Below, in pieces: positions 42,639 through 50,684 of a DNA stretch of 64,000 nt (its first letter is position 1; each line of letters opens with the position of its first letter). Under the pieces are notes generated by a model that saw nothing but the letters and a program-made list of their open reading frames with translations, had not been told where the DNA came from and did not search any database. The position numbers were made by a program, and so were the translations under genes. Origin of the DNA: JAYVSZ01 sp043774925 (GTDB taxonomy: Bacteria > Pseudomonadota > Gammaproteobacteria > Burkholderiales > Methylophilaceae); NCBI GenBank assembly GCA_043774925.1, contig JAYVSZ010000033.1:1-64000 (forward strand), given 5' to 3'.

Positions 42639-45161
42639 ATGAAACGCATGTTATTTAATGCAACGCAAGAAGAAGAATTGCGCGTTGCGATTGTAGATGG
42701 GCAAAAACTCGTCGATTTAGACATTGAACACGCTGGTAAAGAACAACGCAAAAGCAACATCTACAAAGGCGTGATTACCCGCGTCGAACCCTCACTGGAA
42801 GCCGCTTTTGTCGATTATGGCATGGAGCGCCACGGCTTTTTACCCTTCAAAGAAATTTCACGCCAATACTTTAGCGATAAAGTCGATGCTGGCCGCGCAC
42901 GCATTCAAGACGTGATTAAAGAAGGCATGGAAATGATTGTGCAAGTGGACAAAGACGAGCGCGGCAGCAAAGGCGCAGCGCTCACCACTTACATTTCACT
43001 GGCAGGTCGATATTTAGTGTTAATGCCAAATAATCCACGTGGCGGCGGTGTTTCTCGCCGTGTAGAAGGCGAAGAGCGTAACGAATTGCGCGATACCATG
43101 GCCGCGTTAGAAGTGCCGAAAGGCATGAGCATGATTGCGCGCACTGCGGGTATTGGCCGCAATGCAGAAGAATTGCAATGGGATTTAAACTACCTTGTGC
43201 AACTGTGGACGGCGATTGAAGAAGCTTCAACCATTCAAAAAGGCGCGTTTTTAATCTACCAAGAAGGCAGCTTAGTGATTCGCGCGATTCGCGATTACTT
43301 CAGTGCCGACATCGGCGAAATTTTAATCGACACGCCAGATATTTACGAGCAAGCCGTACAGTTTATGAACCACGTGATGCCGGGCAATGTGGCGCGCGTA
43401 AAGCTGTATCAAGATGAAATTCCACTGTTTACACGTTTTCAAATTGAGCATCAAATTGAAACTGCGTTTGCGCGTGAAGTACGCCTGCCTTCTGGCGGCG
43501 CGATTGTCATTGACCATACAGAAGCTTTGGTTTCGGTAGACGTCAACTCTGGCCGCTCGATTAAAGGCGCGGACATTGAACAAACGGCCTTTAACACCAA
43601 TATGGAAGCGGCTGAAGAAGTGGCGCGTCAACTACGCTTGCGCGACTTGGGCGGCTTAGTGGTCATCGACTTTATCGACATGGAAAGTCAAAAAAATCAG
43701 CGCGAAGTAGAAAACACGCTGCGCGACGCGCTGCACGCGGATCGCGCACGCGTACAAACTGGCAAAATATCACGCTTTGGCTTGTTAGAGTTGTCGCGCC
43801 AACGCATGCGCCCAAGTTTAGGCGACACCAATCACGCCGCTTGCCCGCGTTGCTCTGGCACCGGCCATATTCGCGGTATTGAATCGACCGCGCTGCACAT
43901 TTTACGCATTACGCAAGAAGAAGCGATGAAAGACAATAGCGCGATTATTCAGGTGCAATTACCGGTAGAAGCTGCGACTTTCTTGCTGAATGAAAAACGT
44001 GCGGATATTCACAAAATCGAACAACGCATGGGTGTAGAAGTGATTTTGATTCCTAATATTCACATGGAAACGCCAAATTACAGCATTGTGCGTATTAAAT
44101 CGGATGATGTGAACGAAGACACCGCTAAAGCAAGCTACAACATGGTAGAAATTCCGCCAGAAACCGCCTACGAGCGCAGCCTAAACGAAGAAGCCAAACC
44201 AAGCGCACCAGAAGCGATTGTAAAAGGTATTCGCGCGGCCACAGCCGCACCGATTGTAGAAAACAAGCCAGCAGCCGTTGTGCCAGCTAAAGTTTCGTTC
44301 TTAGGTCGCATCAAAAAATGGCTGGGTTCGGACTCAAACTCGGGCGAAGTAAAGCAAGAAGTTAAAACGGAAGAAAGCAGCCAACCGCGCGACAATAATC
44401 GTGACCGTGGCCGCAATGGCAATCGTGACCGTGGTCGTAATGGTAACCGTGACCGTAACGACAGACCAGCTCAAGGACAAAGGCCGCAGCAGCAAGCGCG
44501 CCCAGAGCGTCAAGAACGTCCACCACGCCCTGAAAGTGCGCAGCAAGCTCGCAACGAACCTCGAAACCAGCAACAAAGCGTAGATAAGGTCGAAAACGTT
44601 GTTCCAGCGATTGCGCAAGGCAATGCAGTTGTGGGCGAAGCGGGTCAACCGCGTGAACGTAGCCGCCGTAGCCGCGGTGGTCGCAACCGCAACAAAAATC
44701 GCGATACCAATCGCGACGTCAATAAAGATGGTAATGTTGAAGCGGCAGCATTTGTGCCAAATGAAGCGGTAGTGGCAAGTGCAGCAGAAGCTAAACCAGC
44801 GCCTGCGCATAAGCCAAAAGCTGAGCGCGCAGGAAAACCTGCTGCTGTAGAAATTGTGGCAACTGCAGCTGCATCAACTCCAGCTGAAAAACCTGCAGTA
44901 GCCGAAAAAGCGAGCAAAGCGCCGAAAGCTGAAAAAGCTGAAAAGCCAAAAGCGCCCGCTAAAAAGCCAAAAGCCGCTAAGTCAGTGGATTTAGCCGCGA
45001 GCGGTTTGCAATTGGTAGAAACCAGTAGCAAAGCAAAAACGGAAGTAGCTGCGCCGGCGCCAGCCAAACCAAAAGCCCCGCGCAAAGCACCAAATTGGAA
45101 AAAAACCGATGACGCTGCTAAAGCCGAGGCACCTCTGGTGATGGTCGAAACGCAGAAGTAA
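42639..45161 (+). CDS. rne: Ribonuclease E
   Basis: An 840-residue endoribonuclease, the core of the RNA degradosome. The N-terminal catalytic half has an S1 domain (residues about 39-120), metal ligands D301 (VDVNSG) and D344 (LVVIDFIDM), and the zinc-link cysteines C402 and C405 (CPRCSGTGH). The C-terminal part from about residue 530 is low complexity: an Arg/Asn-rich RNA-binding stretch (DRGRNGNRDRGRNGNRDR) and then Ala/Lys/Pro-rich sequence, as expected for the unstructured scaffold. The start at 42639 has AGGAG six bases upstream; the frame opens 21 codons earlier without support. Confidence 0.96.
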   Translation: MKRMLFNATQEEELRVAIVDGQKLVDLDIEHAGKEQRKSNIYKGVITRVEPSLEAAFVDYGMERHGFLPFKEISRQYFSDKVDAGRARIQDVIKEGMEMIVQVDKDERGSKGAALTTYISLAGRYLVLMPNNPRGGGVSRRVEGEERNELRDTMAALEVPKGMSMIARTAGIGRNAEELQWDLNYLVQLWTAIEEASTIQKGAFLIYQEGSLVIRAIRDYFSADIGEILIDTPDIYEQAVQFMNHVMPGNVARVKLYQDEIPLFTRFQIEHQIETAFAREVRLPSGGAIVIDHTEALVSVDVNSGRSIKGADIEQTAFNTNMEAAEEVARQLRLRDLGGLVVIDFIDMESQKNQREVENTLRDALHADRARVQTGKISRFGLLELSRQRMRPSLGDTNHAACPRCSGTGHIRGIESTALHILRITQEEAMKDNSAIIQVQLPVEAATFLLNEKRADIHKIEQRMGVEVILIPNIHMETPNYSIVRIKSDDVNEDTAKASYNMVEIPPETAYERSLNEEAKPSAPEAIVKGIRAATAAPIVENKPAAVVPAKVSFLGRIKKWLGSDSNSGEVKQEVKTEESSQPRDNNRDRGRNGNRDRGRNGNRDRNDRPAQGQRPQQQARPERQERPPRPESAQQARNEPRNQQQSVDKVENVVPAIAQGNAVVGEAGQPRERSRRSRGGRNRNKNRDTNRDVNKDGNVEAAAFVPNEAVVASAAEAKPAPAHKPKAERAGKPAAVEIVATAAASTPAEKPAVAEKASKAPKAEKAEKPKAPAKKPKAAKSVDLAASGLQLVETSSKAKTEVAAPAPAKPKAPRKAPNWKKTDDAAKAEAPLVMVETQK

Positions 45162-45172
45162 CGCTACAAAAT

Positions 45173-45200
45173 AAAAAAGCCCGATGCGTCGGGCTTTTTT
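45173..45200 (+). terminator. Rho-independent terminator of rne
   Basis: A perfect 12-bp stem (AAAAAAGCCCGA / TCGGGCTTTTTT) with a TGCG loop ends in a T-run 11 bp after the rne stop. The A-tract on the other side could let it serve convergent crcB transcription as well. Confidence 0.93.
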
Positions 45201-45229
45201 ATTTGAAAAATTCGTCTACTCTGACACCC

Positions 45230-45254
45230 GCATGGATATTGGCTCTCAGAGCAT
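45230..45254 (+). repeat. Dispersed GCATGGATATTGGCTC repeat, intergenic copy
   Basis: GCATGGATATTGGCTCTCAG then AGCAT lies between the rne terminator and the crcB stop. It agrees with the copy at 54497 over 20 consecutive bases and with the mutL copy except for one base there. Confidence 0.75.
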
Positions 45255-45270
45255 ATGCAATACTAAGCAT

Positions 45271-45645
45271 TTAATTGCGCAATGCGTTAAACAACCAAAA
45301 CCCAAGCGCTGTCATCAATAAACTACCCAGCACATGACTTAAAATATGCGTTGTAGCCCATGCGTATTGTTGTTTATGCAGCAAATTAAACGCTTCTGCC
45401 GAGAATGCGGAAAACGTTGTCAAGCCGCCTAAAAAGCCCGTCATGACAAATAGACGCAATTCGTTTTGTGTGGGCGTTGCCACAAAATAAGCCAGCGCAA
45501 TGCCCATAAGCAAGCCGCCGCCCAAATTGGCGACAAGTGTGCCAAGCGGAAGAGTGCTGGCATTGAGCGCAAGCCCCAAGCCCCAGCGAATCCAAGCGCC
45601 CAGCGCCGCGCCCGCGCCCACTGCAAGCCACTGTCCAAATACCAT
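45271..45645 (-). CDS. crcB: CrcB/FluC fluoride channel
   Basis: A 124-residue four-helix membrane protein that expels fluoride as a dual-topology dimer. The conserved TLVANLGGG (pore Asn) and GFLGGLTTFSAFSAE (Phe box and sodium site) are present. GGAG precedes the ATG. I found no fluoride-riboswitch consensus in the 86 bp upstream. It is divergent from glgA. Confidence 0.95.
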   Translation of the reverse strand: MVFGQWLAVGAGAALGAWIRWGLGLALNASTLPLGTLVANLGGGLLMGIALAYFVATPTQNELRLFVMTGFLGGLTTFSAFSAEAFNLLHKQQYAWATTHILSHVLGSLLMTALGFWLFNALRN

Positions 45646-45660
45646 TGCCTTACTCCAGTT

Positions 45661-45689
45661 TTAATTTTTCGAACGAATACCTCTATAAT
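45661..45689 (+). promoter_or_regulatory. Candidate glgA promoter
   Basis: TATAAT at 45684-45689 is preceded at 17 bp by a weak -35 (TTAATT, 45661-45666). It would start transcription about 35 bases before the glgA TTG. Confidence 0.45.
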
Positions 45690-45731
45690 ACTGAAAAACC
45701 ACCCACTTTCATCAACTATCGTGAGAATCAT

Positions 45732-47189
45732 TTGAACGTTTTATTCGCTACTTCCGAAGCCTTTCCCCTGATTAAAACGGGCGGCCTTGCCGACGTGAGC
45801 GGCGCGTTGCCAAAAGCGCTGCAAAATCTTGATGGGTTTGATGGTGACATTAAAATCCTCATACCGGGCTACAGCGCGGTGTTAGCCAAATTAAAATCGC
45901 CGCAAATCTTGGCCAGCATTGAAGTGCTGGGCCAAGCGTGCACTTTGGTGGCTGGCAAAATGCCAGACAGTGACTTAGCGGTTATTGCCATACAAAATGC
46001 AGCGCTTTACGAGCGCGTTGGCGGCCCATACAACGACGAGAATGGCGTTGATTGGCTAGATAACGCGCTTAGATTCGGCGTGTTATCACGCGTGGCCAGC
46101 TTGTTGTGTAGTGAAAACTCACCGCTCATCCATTGGCAACCAGACCTGCTACATTGCAACGACTGGCAAACAGGACTGGCGCCCGCCTACATGAAGCTCG
46201 TTGATCAATCGCCCGTAAAATCCATCATCAGTATTCACAACATTGCGTTTCAGGGTAATTTTGACGCAAGCTGGTTAACAAAACTAGATCTGCCCGCCGC
46301 GCATTTCAGCATCAACGGTTTTGAATATTTTGAGCAGATTTCATTTTTAAAAGCAGGCATTTTTTATGCCGATCAACTCAGCACGGTAAGCCAGACTTAT
46401 GCGCAAGAAATTCAAACCGCTGCATTCGGTTTTGGCTTGGAAGGCTTATTACAAGCGCGCCATAGCGATTTAACGGGCATTTTAAACGGTATCGACACGC
46501 AAGAATGGAATCCAAATATTGATGTGCATTTGCCAAAAAACTTCAGCAATAATCGCATTGCTGGCAAAAAAGCGGTTAAACATGCGTTGCAACAACAACT
46601 CGGGCTAAAAATCGACGCTGATGCGCCATTGCTGGGCGTGGTGAGCCGATTGACGCAGCAAAAAGGCTTGGATTTATTGCCAAAAATCATGCCAGAATTA
46701 ATCAAAAATGGCTGCCAATTCGCCATTTTAGGTAGCGGCGACAAAGCGCTAGAAGCCAGCTTTAATGCGCTTGAGGAGCGAGACCCCACACAAGTGAGCG
46801 TGAATATTGGCTACCACGAACACCTTTCGCACAACATCATGGCGGGCGCGGATATGTTTGTGATGCCGTCGCGTTTTGAACCGTGCGGGCTCAACCAGCT
46901 TTACGGCTTGGCTTATGGCACGCCGCCCATTGTTTCCGCCACAGGCGGCTTGGCAGATTCAGTTTGCGACACGACAGAATTGACGCTAAAAAACAAAACT
47001 GCAACAGGTTTCGTGTTGAAAAATGTCAATAGCGCGTCACTTTTGGTCACTATTCAACACGCAATTGAAACTTGGAAAAACAAAAAGGTTTGGCGCGGCA
47101 TTCAACGAAACGGCATGAAACAGCGCGTGGATTGGGCTTCTAGCGCGCAATTGTATTTTAACTTGTATGAAAAGACACTGAGAAAATAA
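45732..47189 (+). CDS. glgA: Glycogen synthase
   Basis: A 485-residue GT5 enzyme that elongates glycogen from ADP-glucose. It has the N-terminal LFATSEAFPLIKTGGLADV (ADP-glucose-binding KTGGL), SRLTQQKGLDLL and a C-terminal PSRFEPCGLNQLYGLAYGTPP. The start is TTG at 45732, because NVLFATSE directly follows and families begin with Met at that point. The frame opens earlier at another TTG (45645) that would overlap crcB. It lies away from the glgC/glgB cluster but has the same weak start type as glgB. Confidence 0.95.
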   Translation: MNVLFATSEAFPLIKTGGLADVSGALPKALQNLDGFDGDIKILIPGYSAVLAKLKSPQILASIEVLGQACTLVAGKMPDSDLAVIAIQNAALYERVGGPYNDENGVDWLDNALRFGVLSRVASLLCSENSPLIHWQPDLLHCNDWQTGLAPAYMKLVDQSPVKSIISIHNIAFQGNFDASWLTKLDLPAAHFSINGFEYFEQISFLKAGIFYADQLSTVSQTYAQEIQTAAFGFGLEGLLQARHSDLTGILNGIDTQEWNPNIDVHLPKNFSNNRIAGKKAVKHALQQQLGLKIDADAPLLGVVSRLTQQKGLDLLPKIMPELIKNGCQFAILGSGDKALEASFNALEERDPTQVSVNIGYHEHLSHNIMAGADMFVMPSRFEPCGLNQLYGLAYGTPPIVSATGGLADSVCDTTELTLKNKTATGFVLKNVNSASLLVTIQHAIETWKNKKVWRGIQRNGMKQRVDWASSAQLYFNLYEKTLRK

Positions 47190-47260
47190 GGGATAAAGCG
47201 GTTGGCATGAATGATGCTTATTAATAACTAAGCTTCTCCAAAGCTTACTCCTCCTCCCTC

Positions 47261-47291
47261 AGGGCGTCTTTTTAGACGCCCTACTTTTTTT
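47261..47291 (+). terminator. Rho-independent terminator after glgA
   Basis: An 8-bp stem AGGGCGTC/GACGCCCT around TTTTTA is followed by AC and seven T's. It lies about 70 bp after the glgA stop. Confidence 0.85.
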
Positions 47292-47295
47292 CTAA

Positions 47296-47323
47296 GCACG
47301 TCTTTTTAGGTGCCCTATTTTTT
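47296..47323 (+). terminator. Degenerate duplicate of the glgA terminator
   Basis: The sequence repeats the previous hairpin with changes (GCACGTC-TTTTTA-GGTGCCCTA then six T's). Only GCAC/GTGC still pairs well, so it looks like a decayed tandem copy. Confidence 0.5.
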
Positions 47324-47333
47324 ATGTCTAGCT

Positions 47334-47453
47334 AAATTGATTGTTTAAGATGAGATACAAGGCGGGCGGCGCACAGTAGCCGACATAGTACGCGGTTGTA
47401 CATTGAGGCTGCGAGCACCGCTCAACGCAGTAGCTCGCTTAAACAATCGATTT
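47334..47453. repeat. 120-bp element with 16-bp terminal inverted repeats
   Basis: The ends AAATTGATTGTTTAAG (47334-47349) and CTTAAACAATCGATTT (47438-47453) are inverted copies with one mismatch. The next bases are also partly complementary (GATGAGATAC and GTAGCTCGC). The interior is GC-richer than its surroundings. It abuts the orn stop by one base. It looks like a small non-autonomous mobile element or a structured RNA; no target-site duplication is obvious. Confidence 0.7.
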
Positions 47454-47454
47454 A

Positions 47455-48018
47455 TTATTTAACAATGAAGTACTCACGATAATACTTCAGCTCATCAATC
47501 GATTCGTAAATATCAGCAAGCGCTTCATGTTTGCTGGCTTTTTTAAAGCCTGAGTATATTTCTGGTTTCCAGCGTCTGGCGAGCTCTTTAAACACGCTCA
47601 CATCCAAGTTACGATAATGAAAATAGGCTTCTAAATTAGGCATGTAGCGCGCCATAAAGCGTCTATCTTGACAAATCGAATTGCCGCACATCGGCGATTT
47701 TCCTGCCGGTACAAATTGTTTTAAATATTCAACCATCTGCATGGTGGCAGTTGCTTCATCCAGCGTGGAAGCCTTCACTTTTTCAATCAAGCCACTTCTA
47801 CCGTGCGTGCCTTTATTCCACGCATCCATGCCATCCAGCACCGCGTCACTTTGGTGAATTACCAACACGGGCGATTCGCCGAGCACGTTCAACTCGGCAT
47901 CGGTGACGACTGCGGCCAACTCCAAAATACGGTCAGAATCTGGCAACAAACCGCTCATTTCCATGTCTAGCCAGATTAAATTGTCGTTGTTTGTGTTATT
48001 ACTTTGAGCTTCCATCAT
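47455..48018 (-). CDS. orn: Oligoribonuclease
   Basis: A 187-residue DEDDh 3'-5' exonuclease that clears di- and short oligoribonucleotides, including pGpG from c-di-GMP breakdown. It shows WLDMEMSGL (Asp and Glu ligands) and KHEALADIYESIDEL (His and Asp). The ATG at 48018 has GGAA at a suitable distance; other in-frame ATGs lie at 48015 and 48027. It is relevant to the c-di-GMP genes nearby at 50.7-54 kb. Confidence 0.95.
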   Translation of the reverse strand: MMEAQSNNTNNDNLIWLDMEMSGLLPDSDRILELAAVVTDAELNVLGESPVLVIHQSDAVLDGMDAWNKGTHGRSGLIEKVKASTLDEATATMQMVEYLKQFVPAGKSPMCGNSICQDRRFMARYMPNLEAYFHYRNLDVSVFKELARRWKPEIYSGFKKASKHEALADIYESIDELKYYREYFIVK

Positions 48019-48113
48019 GATTTCCATTAAAATAGCGGTTTTAAAGCGGCGCAAATGAACCAACCGCGCGCAAATGCTTCACAATGCTTATATTAACTTA
48101 ATTTAGAAAAGTC

Positions 48114-49364
48114 ATGGCGTCCACACTCAGTCTTATTTTTATCGCATTGCTTGTTTTAACCACGGCAACCCGCCTTTGGCTCGGGTCGCGCCAAATCAAG
48201 CACGTACAAGCCAATCGCGCCGCTGTGCCAAACGCATTTGCGGAGAATATTTCCTTAGAAGCGCATCAAAAAGCAGCGGATTATACTGGCGCAAAAACCA
48301 AATTAGCGCTATTCGAGCTTGCCCTGCAAGCCTTATTGCTGGCGGCGCTCACGCTGGGTGGCGGTTTGCAATGGCTGGATAATATTTGGCGCGATTTTTT
48401 ACCGAATCACGATATTATTCGCGGCGCATTGGTGATTTGTAGCGCCATGTTGGTGAGTAGCGCCATTGATTTGCCATTTGATTACCACAAAACTTTCACC
48501 ATTGACCAAAAGTTTGGCTTTAACAAAATGACACGCGCCATGTTTTGGAGCGATTTGCTCAAACATAGCTTGGTCGGCATCGCGCTGGGTGCGCCGATTC
48601 TGTTCGCCGCGCTATGGCTAATGCAAGGTGCAGGGCAATATTGGTGGTTTTATTTGTGGGTAGTTTGGAGCGTGTTTAACATCACCATGCTTGCGGTTTA
48701 CCCCACATTTATCGCGCCGCTATTCAACAAATTTACGCCGCTGGCCGACGAAAGCCTGAAAGCGCGCATCGAAGCGCTTTTAGTCAAATGCGGCTTTAAA
48801 TCGCAAGGTTTATTTGTGATGGATGGCTCCGCACGTAGCAGTCACGGCAACGCCTATTTTACGGGTTTTGGCAGTAGCAAACGCGTGGTGTTTTTCGATA
48901 CGCTTTTGAGCCGCTTAAACACGGAAGAAATAGAATCTGTACTGGCGCACGAGCTTGGCCACTTCAAGCATCATCACGTGATTAAGCGCATTATCATGTT
49001 GTTTGGATTAAGTTTTTTGGGCTTGGCTTTGCTTGGCTGGCTCATCAACCAGCCGTGGTTTTACAACGGTCTCGGCGTTTCAACGCCAAGCAATTACATG
49101 GCGCTCATTTTATTTTTGCTCGTTTCGCCAGTATTTTTGTTTTTGCTGCGGCCGCTGATGGCTTTTTATTCGCGCAAAAATGAGTTTGAGGCCGATGATT
49201 ACGCCGCCAAAAATAGTAGCGCAAAGCACTTGGTTGAGGCGTTGGTAAAGCTTTATCGCGATAACGCCTCTACGCTCACGCCAGACCCGCTACATTCGGC
49301 GTTTTACGACTCGCACCCGCCTGCCAGCATGCGCATTTCTAAATTAGCGGCGTATACTTCCTAA
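48114..49364 (+). CDS. M48 family membrane metalloprotease (Ste24-like)
   Basis: A 416-residue membrane protein with several helices and the zinc motif AHELGHFKHHH (near residue 281), plus a third-ligand region NEFEADDYAAK. This is the bacterial relative of the CAAX protease Ste24. It probably degrades damaged or misfolded membrane proteins. The position beside orn, a small cytochrome and rsgA is a conserved betaproteobacterial block. Confidence 0.92.
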   Translation: MASTLSLIFIALLVLTTATRLWLGSRQIKHVQANRAAVPNAFAENISLEAHQKAADYTGAKTKLALFELALQALLLAALTLGGGLQWLDNIWRDFLPNHDIIRGALVICSAMLVSSAIDLPFDYHKTFTIDQKFGFNKMTRAMFWSDLLKHSLVGIALGAPILFAALWLMQGAGQYWWFYLWVVWSVFNITMLAVYPTFIAPLFNKFTPLADESLKARIEALLVKCGFKSQGLFVMDGSARSSHGNAYFTGFGSSKRVVFFDTLLSRLNTEEIESVLAHELGHFKHHHVIKRIIMLFGLSFLGLALLGWLINQPWFYNGLGVSTPSNYMALILFLLVSPVFLFLLRPLMAFYSRKNEFEADDYAAKNSSAKHLVEALVKLYRDNASTLTPDPLHSAFYDSHPPASMRISKLAAYTS

Positions 49365-49366
49365 TC

Positions 49367-49678
49367 ATGACAAAAATTGCATTTATACTCACTTGTTTCT
49401 TGAGTTTTGGCGCTAGTGCAAATGAATTCTTCGCCAAAGCCGATGTAAAGGCGGGTAAAGCTTTGATCGAAAAAAATTGTGTTAGCTGTCACGCCTCCAG
49501 CTACGGCGGCGATGGCAGCGCCATTTACACGCGCGAGTACAACAAAGTAAAAACCTCGCGTGGCCTAGTTGCACAGGTGCGCGCCTGCAACACCAACTTA
49601 GGTTTAAGCTGGTTTGAAGACGACGAGCTAAACGCAGCCGCCTACCTTAACCAAACTTACTACAAATTCGATAAATAA
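49367..49678 (+). CDS. Small monohaem cytochrome c lacking a Met ligand
   Basis: A 103-residue exported protein (signal peptide ending near GASAN) with one haem site, CVSCH (C38, C41, H42). The mature protein contains no methionine and no other histidine, so the usual distal ligand is missing. A single extra cysteine, C74 (VRACNTNLG), could serve instead, or the haem may be five-coordinate. It starts 2 bp after the M48 protease stop and is followed by rsgA after 14 bp. Its partner is unknown. Confidence 0.88.
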   Translation: MTKIAFILTCFLSFGASANEFFAKADVKAGKALIEKNCVSCHASSYGGDGSAIYTREYNKVKTSRGLVAQVRACNTNLGLSWFEDDELNAAAYLNQTYYKFDK

Positions 49679-49692
49679 TGCGTGACTTTTAA

Positions 49693-50577
49693 ATGCAAGG
49701 CCTAGTCGTTGCCGCGTACGGCAAGCGTTATGAAGTTGAGCTAGCCGACAAAAAACGCATTAGCTGTGTCACGCGCGGCAAAAAAACCGATTTAGCTTGC
49801 GGTGATATTGTTAATATCAAACTCACCGACACGGCTGAAGGCGTTGTAGAATCAAGCGAGCCGCGCGCTTCCCTACTCTATCGCAGCAACGCGTTTAAAA
49901 GCAAAGTACTTGCATCCAACGTCACGCAAATCATGATTGTGTTGGCCACGCAGCCCAGCTTTTACGAGGCCTTGCTCAATCGCTGTTTGGTGGCTGCAGA
50001 AGCCGCGAATATCAAGCCGATTATTGTACTGAATAAATGCGATTTGCCCGAAGCAAACGATGCTAAAAGCAAACTCAAGCTTTATGAAGATTTAGGCTAC
50101 AACGTGGTGCATCTGTCCGCCAAGCAAGATATTAGGCCGCTTCTACCTTATTTAGAAAGTCAACAAAGTGTGCTGGTGGGTCAATCTGGCATGGGAAAAT
50201 CGACCATCATCAACAGTCTGCTGCCAAACCAACAAGTGCGCACGCAGGAAATGAGTAATGCACTAGATAGTGGCAAACACACAACAACAGCGGCACATTT
50301 GTATCATCTCAACACACCAAATCTAAGTATCAATGGTACATTGATTGACTCCCCTGGCTTGCAAGAATTTGGTTTGCATCATCTTTCAAATGAAGCAATA
50401 GAAATGGCATTTAAAGAATTTAGGCCATTTTTGGGGCATTGCAAATACAGCGATTGCAAACACGATCACGAACCTGAATGCGCAGTGATTAACGCGGTGG
50501 CTAGTGGTAAAATTAGCGCCATTAGGCTGGCGTTCTATCGGCAGTTATCGCAAGAACTTAGTAGTGGTAGCGTTTAA
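49693..50577 (+). CDS. rsgA: Ribosome small subunit-dependent GTPase A
   Basis: RsgA is a circularly permuted GTPase that checks late 30S assembly. The 294 residues have an N-terminal OB fold, G4 NKCD, G1 GQSGMGKSTIINSLL, G3 DSPGLQEFG, in that permuted order, and a C-terminal zinc site CKYSDCKHDHEPEC. Confidence 0.96.
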   Translation: MQGLVVAAYGKRYEVELADKKRISCVTRGKKTDLACGDIVNIKLTDTAEGVVESSEPRASLLYRSNAFKSKVLASNVTQIMIVLATQPSFYEALLNRCLVAAEAANIKPIIVLNKCDLPEANDAKSKLKLYEDLGYNVVHLSAKQDIRPLLPYLESQQSVLVGQSGMGKSTIINSLLPNQQVRTQEMSNALDSGKHTTTAAHLYHLNTPNLSINGTLIDSPGLQEFGLHHLSNEAIEMAFKEFRPFLGHCKYSDCKHDHEPECAVINAVASGKISAIRLAFYRQLSQELSSGSV

Positions 50578-50582
50578 AAATA

Positions 50583-50678
50583 ATGAGTACCCAAATTGAC
50601 TATTCACTTCAGGCGAATTATCAATTACTATCTGCGTTTGTGGACAAATGCGCGCTTTTAGCTCGTGAAATATTTTAA
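50583..50678 (+). CDS. Possible 31-residue small ORF
   Basis: An ATG at 50583 opens a 31-codon frame (MSTQIDYSLQ...LLAREIF) in the gap between rsgA and the HD-GYP gene, in the same frame as the latter and ended by TAA 6 bp before its ATG. There is no strong ribosome-binding site and no known family. It may be an upstream or leader peptide, or chance. Confidence 0.25.
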   Translation: MSTQIDYSLQANYQLLSAFVDKCALLAREIF

Positions 50679-50684
50679 GCATAA

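Noticed and set aside
44334..45085. Minus-strand frames of 146-158 residues opposite the C-terminal part of rne
   Set aside because: They arise from the Arg/Ala/Lys-rich low-complexity codons of RNase E; no family signature or start context.
45646..45731. Fluoride riboswitch upstream of crcB
   Set aside because: I looked for the conserved fluoride-aptamer pattern in the leader on the minus strand and did not see it; GATGAAAG alone is not enough.
47334..47453. tRNA or other standard RNA gene in the glgA-orn gap
   Set aside because: No T-loop (GTTCRANYC), no cloverleaf, and the terminal inverted repeats fit a repeat element better.
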